A stretch of 37,724 bases of DNA from Acidobacteriota bacterium (GTDB taxonomy: Bacteria; Acidobacteriota; Polarisedimenticolia; J045), in contig JAGOJY010000040.1 of NCBI GenBank assembly GCA_017994815.1, forward strand, positions 1 through 37,724, written 5' to 3'. This document shows, piece after piece, positions 30,648 through 37,724 of the stretch; the first letter of the stretch is position 1, and every line of letters begins with the position of its first letter. The translations under genes and the position numbers were made by a program. Below the pieces are notes generated by a model. That model did no database searches. It had not been told where the DNA came from and was given only the letters and a program-made list of their open reading frames with translations.

Positions 30648-32039
30648 CCACGGCGGGTTGTCGTCGCGCACGATCTCGGCGAGGTCTGGCTCGCGCTGCT
30701 CGAGGACCGGCGCGTCGTCGAGCTGGCGATCCGGCCGGCGAGCGGGCGCTGGCTGGGCGCGATCGTCAAGGGCCGCGTAACCGGCCTTGCACCGGGAGTG
30801 CGCGCGGTGTTCGTCGACATCGGCACCGCGCGCGACGCGTTCACGATCCGTCCCGAGGCGGCCCCCGGGGGAGCCCCGCTCAAGCCGGGGGACGAGCTTT
30901 TGGTCCAGATCATCCGCGAAGCCGAGGGGGGCAAGGGGCACCGGGCCACCCCGGCCCTGTCGATCCCCGGCTGGTCGCTGGTCCTGGCGCCCGGCGCGAC
31001 GCACCGTGGCGTGAGCCACCGCATCGCGGAGGAGGCCGAGCGCCAGCGCCTGCGGGCGATCCTCGACGAGATCGCGCCGCCCGAACACGCGCTGATCGCG
31101 CGCACCGCGGCGCAGGGCGCCTCGCGCGAGGAGCTGGCGACCGAGCGCGATGCCCTGCTGGCGCTCTGGGAGAGCATCCGCCGCCGCGCCGACGACGCGC
31201 GGGCGCCGGCGATCGTGTACCGCGAGCAGGCCCCCGAGCTGGCGTTCCTGCGCGACCGCCTCGCCGACGGGCTGGACGAGGTGATCGTGGACGGCGGCGA
31301 GACCTCCGGCCTGCAGGCGGCGTTCTCGCGCATCACCGCCGACGCGCCGCGCGTGGTCGCGCACGACGGGCCGCTGCCCGCGATCGAGGCGTGGCGCCTC
31401 GACGCGGCGCTGGAGGAAGCCCTCGACGATCGCGTCCCGCTGCCCGGCGGCGGCCGGCTCGTGATCCACCCGACCGAGGCGCTGGTCGCGATCGACGTCA
31501 ACTCGGGCCAGGACCTCGGGGCCGCGGACCTCGAGCAGACCGCCCTGCGGACCAACCTCGAGGCCGCCGGCGAAATCGTGCGGCAGGTCCGGTTGCGCGA
31601 CGTGGGCGGGCTGGTCGTGATCGACTTCATCGACATGCAGCTCCCCGAGTCGCGGGCGCAGGTGGACGCCGCGCTGGCGGAGCAACTCGCGTTCGACCGG
31701 GCGCGCAGGCGGGTCCTGCCGCTCGACGACTTCTGCGTCGCGCTGATCACGCGCCAGCGTCGCGGGGCGTCGCTGTTCCGGCAGTTCGGCGCGACCTGCC
31801 CGACGTGTCACCGCGGCTCGGTCTTGCGCGCGGACGCGCTCGCGCGTTCGCTGCTGCGCGAGCTGCGGCGCGCCGCGCGGCCGTACCCCGCGCCGCGCTG
31901 CCGGTTGAGCGCCCCCGCCGCGGCGCTGGACGATGCGCGTGAGATCGCCGAGCGCTGGGGCGAGGTTTCGCGCCTGCCCGCGACTTCGAGCATCGAGTTC
32001 GTCGAGGGACCGCCCCACGTCGAGATCGCGGGTGGCTGA
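30645..32039 (+). CDS. rng: Ribonuclease G/E family endoribonuclease, 464 aa
   Basis: The ATG at 30645 is chosen because the M-P-R-R-V-V-V-A-H start fits the family; the open frame upstream is a shadow of the radical SAM gene. An embedded S1 RNA-binding domain lies at about 40-100 (K-G-R-V-T-G-L-A-P-G-V-R-A-V-F-V-D-I-G). The catalytic DNase I-like domain has both metal-binding Asp residues, D284 in A-I-D-V-N-S-G and D327 in V-I-D-F-I-D-M. The zinc-link motif is C385-P-T-C388-H-R-G. The length (464) matches RNase G (489 in E. coli) rather than RNase E, and no long C-terminal scaffold is present. It cuts single-stranded AU-rich RNA 5'-end-dependently, in mRNA decay and 16S rRNA 5' maturation. 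It lies 37 bp after the radical SAM gene and may be co-transcribed, plus use its own promoter. Confidence 0.92.
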   Translation: MPRRVVVAHDLGEVWLALLEDRRVVELAIRPASGRWLGAIVKGRVTGLAPGVRAVFVDIGTARDAFTIRPEAAPGGAPLKPGDELLVQIIREAEGGKGHRATPALSIPGWSLVLAPGATHRGVSHRIAEEAERQRLRAILDEIAPPEHALIARTAAQGASREELATERDALLALWESIRRRADDARAPAIVYREQAPELAFLRDRLADGLDEVIVDGGETSGLQAAFSRITADAPRVVAHDGPLPAIEAWRLDAALEEALDDRVPLPGGGRLVIHPTEALVAIDVNSGQDLGAADLEQTALRTNLEAAGEIVRQVRLRDVGGLVVIDFIDMQLPESRAQVDAALAEQLAFDRARRRVLPLDDFCVALITRQRRGASLFRQFGATCPTCHRGSVLRADALARSLLRELRRAARPYPAPRCRLSAPAAALDDAREIAERWGEVSRLPATSSIEFVEGPPHVEIAGG

Positions 32040-32225
32040 AGCAAGTTCGTCCGCGTCGGGTTCGCGACGAGGTCGGCGGAGAGCGAACGAACGCGGGAGC
32101 CAGCGCCGCGCTTACCCGGTCGCTTCGTCCACTTAAATTCAACACGGAGAGTTCGCGACACAACTTGCGGCCTGCATTCGCATAGTATTTCGACTGTCTC
32201 TCGCTTTCGGGTGGGGTGGGGAAGA

Positions 32226-35200
32226 ATGCCGTCTCGCAACGTCGTCCACGAGCGGCAGCGTGCGGGATCACGGCCGGCGATCCTGCGTGCGGCCACGCGA
32301 AGCACCGTGCTCCTGCTCGCGGTGGCGCTGTGCGTCTCCGTGGCGTCGGACGGAGCCGCGGTCGCGCAGGCGCGCGGTCCGGATCCGGCACCGCTGCCGA
32401 TCGTCGCGGGTGACGCGTGGGCCTACGCGCCGGGCAGCGTCGAGCCGGTCGCGGGCTGGAACTTGCCCGGTTTCGACGACTCCTCGTGGGCCTCGGGGCC
32501 CAGCGGCTTCGGCTATGGCGACGGGGACGACGCCACCGAGCTCGGGGACATGCGCAACGGGTACGTCTCGGTCTACACGCGCAAGGTGTTCACGGTTCCC
32601 GACCCGTCGCGCGTCACGTCGCTCGGGCTCGAGGTCGACTGGGACGACGGTTTCGTCGCGTTCCTCAACGGCCAGGAAGTCGCACGGCGCAACCTCGCGG
32701 GCGCCAGCGGGACGCCGGTGCCCCACGGCGCGGTCGCGTCCAACCACGAGGCCGGCACGCCGGAGACGATCGCCCTCTCGCCGACGCTGCTCGTGGCCGG
32801 CGCGAACGTCATCGCCGTGCAAGGCCACAATGTGTCGCTCAACAGCACCGATTTCTCGCTGATCGTCGAGCTTCGCGCGCAGGTGCCGCCCGCGGCACCG
32901 TCCGACCCGGCGCCCGCCGCCGGTGCGACCGGCGTCTCCACCGACCCCGAGCTGTGCGTCACGGTGAGCGATCCCGGGGACCCGGCGCTCGTGGTGTCGT
33001 TCTACGGTCGCGACTTGGCCGGATCGTCCCCCGCGTTCACGGTCATCACCCTGCCCGACGCGCAGTTCTATTCCCAGTCGTACCCGGCGACCTTCATCGC
33101 CCAGACGCGCTGGATCGTCGAGAACCGCGCGTTGCGCAACATCGTCTTCGTCACGAGCGTGGGCGACAGCGTGAACACGTGCACCGACGCGCAGTGGGCC
33201 AACGCCGACGCGGCCTGGGACCTGCTCGAGGACCCGGCCACCACGGGGCTCGCCGACGGCATCCCGTACGGCCTGGCCGTGGGAAACCACGACCAGTCCC
33301 CGAACGGGGATCCCGGCACGCTGGCGAAACCGGGTGCAACCACGACCCTGTACAACCGCTACTTCGGGCTCTCCCGCTTCGAAGGGCGGTCGTACCACGG
33401 CGGGCACTACGGCAACGAATTCGACAATCACTACGAGCTGTTCGATGCGAGCGGCATGGCGTTCCTCGCCCTGCACTTCGAGTACATGCCGACCGACAGC
33501 CCGCTCCGGCAGGACGTCCTGGCCTGGGCCGACGGCGTGCTCAAGGCCCACCCCGAACGCCGCGTCCTGCTCACCTCGCACTTCTTCCTCGACCCGCTCA
33601 CCTCGGCCTGGAGCGACCAGGGGCGGGCGACCTGGGACGCGCTGAAGGACAACCACAACCTGTTCCTGATGCTGTCGGGGCACGAGGACCAGGCCTACCG
33701 GCTGTCGGCGGAGCACGCCGATGCCGGCGGCACCACGCGCGTCAACGCGATGGTGAGCGACTACCAGACGCGCCCGAACGGCGGTAACGGTTGGCTCAGG
33801 ATCCTGACCTTCGAGCCGGACGAGGACACGATCGACGTCGAAACGTACTCGCCGACCCTCGGCGTGTACATCGACGGACATGCCGACAACACCGCGGGCG
33901 TGGACGCGAACCGGTTCACCGTGCCGTACGACATGGACGGGGCCCCGGCTTTCGGGCTCGCCGGAACGAGCCCCGGATCCGGCGCCCGGGTATGCGTGCC
34001 CTGGCCCGGGCGGGCGCAGACCACCGCGTACGAGTGGTACGCGGTGGTCTCGGACGGGACATCCTCGTCCACGGGCGAGCGCTGGCGCTTCACGACCCGC
34101 GACGATGTTCCGGAGATCCTCTCCCGGGCGCCGGCACCGGGGGCGAGGCGCACCGACCCGGACACGACCGTGGTGGTCGTTTTCAGCGAGCCGATGGACC
34201 CGGCAACCCTCACCCCCACGTCGTTCCGCCTGCGCGCCGCGGGCGCGCCGACCGACGTGCCGGCCACGGTCAACACGGCGGGGTCCACGGCGGTGCTCAC
34301 GCCCCAGGCGCCGCTCGCGCCGTCGACGACGTACACCGTCACCGTCGCCGCCGAAGCGGCGGACCTGGCCGGCAACGCCTTGGGTGCGGACGACAGCTGG
34401 ACGTTCGCTACCGCCGGGGCGAGCGTCTGCCGTACCGACACGACCGCCGCCGACTTCTCGGCCGGCGACACGACCTCGGGGTTGCACGTGGGCCTGGTCG
34501 AGGATGGCGAGGTCCTCATCGCGCCGATGCTGGTCGAGGAGTTCACGGCCCCGGGAGCGGCCAGCCAGATCTCGGATCACGCCATCGTGGTCAGCGTCGA
34601 CGGCATGGGCGCGCAGTACGTCGAACCGCTCCTCGCTCCCGGGTTGACCAACGAGCTGACCACCATCAAGCGGATCCTGGCACAGGGTTCGGGGACCCTG
34701 AACGCGCGGACCGATCCGGAGTACGCCGTCACGCTGCCGAACCACATCGACATGCTGACCGGGCGCGGGGTGAGCGGCAGTAGCGGGCACGGCTGGAGCA
34801 CCAACGGCTGGCCGGACGGCTCGTTCACCACACTTGCGCAAAAGAAGGGCGCTTACGTCGCGAGCGCGTTCGACGTGGCCCACGACCACGGGTTGCGCAC
34901 CGGGATCTGGGCCGCCAAGGGCAAGTTCGGCCTGTTCCAGTCCTCGTACGGCGCGACGGCGGGCGCCGACGATCTGGTCGGCGAGGACAACGGGAAGGAC
35001 AAGATCGACTACGACCGCGTGCAGGACGGCGCGACCGCGACCACGCTGACGGACGATTTCCTCGCGCAGATGGCTGCGGCGCCGTTCCACTTCGCGTTCG
35101 TGCACTTCCCGGACCTCGACGCGACCGGGCACTCGTCCGGATGGTCCACCGACCCTGACAGCGCGTTCGCCGCCAAGCTCAAGGCACTCGACACCCAAAT

Positions 35201-37724
35201 CGGCCGGATCCTGGAGTTCGTGGAATGCCGCCCGGAGCTGGCCGGAAACACGAGCCTGATCGTCACCGCCGACCACGGCGGTCACGGCACGAGCCACGGC
35301 GACATCGGCAATCCGGCCGACTTCACGATCCCGTTCCTGGCCTGGGGCCCGGGGGTCGCGGCGCAGGGCGACCTCTACGACCTCAACCCGCAGACCCGGA
35401 CCGCGCCCGGCGCGGCGGAGAACCCCGCGTACGCGGGGTCGCAGCCCGTGCGGAATGGCGACGCCGCGAATCTCGCCCTCGACCTGCTGGGCTTGTCGGC
35501 CATCCCGGGTTCGATGATCGACAGCAACCAGGACCTCCAGACCGGCACGAACAGCGACACGGCCCCGGAGGGCTGGAACAGCATGGCCTGGGCCGCGGGA
35601 GGCAGCGCGGGCATCGCCGGGGGGTACGCGAGTGTCGAGGGTGCGCGGCTGGCGACCGACTGCGCCTACGGGCCGGGGCGCAGCCTCGAGTTCGTCGCGA
35701 CGTTCGCGACCGCGCCGCAGCAGGATGCGGGGCTGGCGGCGGACCTGTTGACCGCGCCGTGGGCCGTGTTCAGCACGACCGAGAACGGCGGCGGATTGTA
35801 CGCGCGCACGAACAACGGCAGCACTTCCACCACCGTTTTCCTTGGTGAGAGCTGGTGCGGCTCCCCGCACCGGTACCGCATCGACTGGGACGCCGCGCAG
35901 GTGCGCTACCTCGTCGACGGCGTCCCGCTCCACACCGAACCGATGTCCGTTTCGCAGGACATGCGCCCGGTTGCCAGCGACCGCCTGCTCGACGGCATCC
36001 CGATCGCGCTGGACTGGGTCCGTCTCTCGCCCTACGGGGCATCGGGGACGTTCGTGTCGCGCGTCTTCGCGGCCGACATGGATGCGGCGCCCTGGATCGA
36101 CCTGGTTTCCAGCGCCAGCCTGCCGGTGGGAACCGGGATCTCCTTCGAGACCCGCAGCGGTCCCACCCCGGAGCCCGACGAATCGTGGTCCGTGTTCGCC
36201 GAGACGTCCGGCTCCGAGATCCTCAGCCCGTCCGGCCGGTACCTGCAGTACCGGGCCACGCTCGCGACGGATGACGACACGGCGAGCCCGGAACTGCAGG
36301 AGGTCAGCGCCTGCTACGCCGTCTGCACGCCGATCGCGGAGACCTGCAACGGCGTGGACGACGACTGCGACGAAGCCATCGACGAGGACCTCGGGAGCAC
36401 GACCTGCGGGACCGGCGCGTGCCAGGTGACGGTGGCCAACTGCGTGGGCGGGGTGCCGCAGGACTGCGTGCCGCAAGAGGCGGCGGAGGAGATCTGCAAC
36501 GCCGTCGACGACGATTGCGACGAGTTCGTGGACGAGGACCTCGGGAGCACGACCTGCGGGACCGGCGCGTGCCAGGTGACGGTGCCAACTGCGTGGGTGG
36601 GGCGCCGCAGGATTGCGTGCCGCAAGAGGCGGCGGAGGAGATCTGCAACGCCGTCGACGACGATTGCGACGAGCTCGTGGACGAGGACCTCGGGAGCACG
36701 ACCTGCGGGACCGGCGCGTGCCAGGTGACCGTGGCCAACTGCGTGGGCGGCATCGCGCAGGCCTGCACGCCGGGCGCCGCGGCGGCGTCCGACGCGACCT
36801 GCGACGGGGTGGACGACGACTGCAGCGGCGCGGCGGACGAGGACTACGTGACGACGCCGACGAGCTGCGGGGTCGGCGCCTGCGCCGCGACGGGAATGAC
36901 GTCCTGCGCGGCGGGACACGAGGTGGACAGCTGCACCCCGGACGCGCCGGCCGGGTCCGACGCGACGTGCGACGGGGTGGACGACGATTGCAGCGGCGCG
37001 GCGGACGAGGACTACGTGACGACGCCGACGAGCTGCGGGGTCGGGGCCTGCGCCGCGACGGGGATGACGTCCTGCGCGGCGGGACAGGTCGTGGACAGCT
37101 GCACGCCGGGGGCTCCGGCGCCGTCGGACACGACGTGCGACGGGGTGGACGACGACTGCAGCGGCGCGGCGGACGAGGACTACGTGACGACGCCGACGAG
37201 CTGCGGGGTCGGCGCCTGCGCCGCGACGGGGACGACGTCCTGCGCGGCGGGACAGGTCGTGGACAGCTGCACGCCGGGCGCCCCGGCGGCGTCCGACGCG
37301 ACCTGCGACGGGGTGGACGACGACTGCAGCGGCGAGGCGGACGAGGACTACGTGACGACGCCGACGAGCTGCGGGGTCGGCGCCTGCGCCGCGACGGGGA
37401 TGACGTCCTGCGCGGCGGGACACGAGGTGGACAGCTGCACGCCAGGGGCCCCGGCGCCGTCCGACACGACGTGCGACGGGGTGGACGACGACTGCAGCGG
37501 CGCGGCGGACGAGGACTACGTGACGACGCCGACGAGCTGCGGGGTCGGCGCCTGCGCCGCGACGGGGACGACGTCCTGCGCGGCGGGACAGGTCGTGGAC
37601 AGCTGCACGCCGGGCGCGCCGGCCGGGTCCGACGCGACCTGCGACGGGGTGGACGACGACTGCAGCGGCGCGGCGGACGAGGACTACGCGGCCACCCAGA
37701 CCAACTGCGGGGTCGGCGCCTGCG
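32226..37724 (+). CDS. Giant secreted dual-phosphoesterase protein with MopE repeats; frameshift near 36584; 3' end beyond window
   Basis: The ATG at 32226 (ggtggggaaga upstream) starts a signal peptide with a long hydrophobic core ending A-V-A-Q-A. Domains in order: a jelly-roll-like galactose-binding-type domain (about 55-225); a calcineurin-like metallophosphoesterase with D278-A-Q, G-D-S-V-N, G-N354-H-D-Q and G485-H-E-D (about 250-560); a Big_5-like Ig domain (about 635-735); an alkaline-phosphatase-superfamily phosphodiesterase with metal D792 in V-S-V-D-G-M, nucleophile T836 in V-T-L-P-N-H, and D1016-H-G-G (about 780-1110); a LamG/DUF1349-like part; then MopE-type repeats (C-N-G-V-D-D-D-C-D-E) from about 1373. 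One G is missing near 36584 compared with the previous repeat copy, so the upstream frame stops at 36728, while repeats continue in the next frame (from 36587) to the window end without a stop. Substrates are unknown. Confidence 0.8.
36345..37724 (+). repeat. MopE-type tandem coding repeats, 150/156/168-bp periods
   Basis: The C-N/D-G/A-V-D-D-D-C signature starts at 36345, 36495, 36644 and 36800, then every 168 bp (36968, 37136, 37304, 37472, 37640). The intervals are 150, 149 and 156, then 168 repeated. The 168-bp units encode 56 residues and are nearly identical at DNA level. Each unit has several Cys and an Asp cluster resembling the putative metal-binding motif of MopE-related proteins. 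The odd 149-bp interval marks the frameshift. The array continues past the window. Confidence 0.9.

Noticed and set aside
32268..36476. 1402-aa open frame on the minus strand opposite the giant phosphoesterase gene
   Set aside because: Low-complexity composition set by the GC-rich antisense frame. The plus strand has a signal peptide and two enzyme domains.
36345..37724. CRISPR-like array
   Set aside because: Regular repeats are present, but the units are 150-168 bp, coding and contiguous without unique spacers; they are MopE-type protein repeats.

Overview
The window is very GC-rich bacterial chromosome. It carries no rRNA, no recognisable tRNA and no CRISPR array. The cell type looks Gram-negative-like: it has lipoprotein and Sec signals, a SurA/PpiD-type periplasmic folding factor, an HlyD-type adaptor and the rod-shape (Mre/Rod) machinery. 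Secreted proteins with thrombospondin type-3 calcium repeats and MopE-type Cys/Asp repeats suggest a Myxococcota/former-Deltaproteobacteria or Acidobacteriota-like lineage. This is inferred from gene content only; no marker gene fixes the phylum.

Layout: (1) The left edge (1-692) is the 3' end of an insertion sequence: transposase C-terminus, terminator and one terminal repeat. (2) 0.7-5.1 kb holds two small exported proteins, a large membrane protein fusing a PqqD-like domain, a TPR-like segment, an M50 site-2 protease core and an HlyD adaptor, then a 167-bp MITE-like element whose ends resemble the end of the left-edge IS, and a small unknown gene. (3) 5.2-8.4 kb holds a YdcF-type protein convergent with a tightly coupled three-gene operon: lipoprotein, PlsC-type acyltransferase, GNAT/FeeM-type N-acyltransferase. 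(4) 8.5-16.2 kb holds a membrane-bound Hdr/ETF-type Fe-S oxidoreductase, a TPR protein, a secreted M64 metallopeptidase with six TSP3 repeats, and a PpiD-like parvulin. (5) 16.4-25.0 kb holds a FecR-domain protein and a GAF-GGDEF diguanylate cyclase, followed by the cell-elongation cluster mreB-mreC-mreD-mrdA-rodA. (6) 25.1-32.0 kb holds a DUF4235 membrane protein, an SDR-type threonine dehydrogenase divergent from a PLP gamma-family lyase/sulfhydrylase, a radical-SAM/DUF2344 protein and RNase G. (7) 32.2 kb to the right edge holds one giant secreted protein: jelly-roll-like domain, calcineurin-like phosphoesterase, Big_5-like domain, alkaline-phosphatase-superfamily phosphodiesterase and a long MopE repeat tail. 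It is interrupted by a one-base deletion near 36584 and runs off the window.

The best-understood functional unit is the mre/rod cluster, which builds the lateral wall. MreB filaments, MreC and MreD organise the RodA glycosyltransferase and the PBP2 transpeptidase, and four of its junctions or starts are overlaps or short gaps. The most unusual items are the dual-phosphoesterase MopE protein with its frameshift, the PqqD-M50-HlyD fusion with no visible peptide substrate, the IS/MITE pair, and the candidate aminolipid operon.
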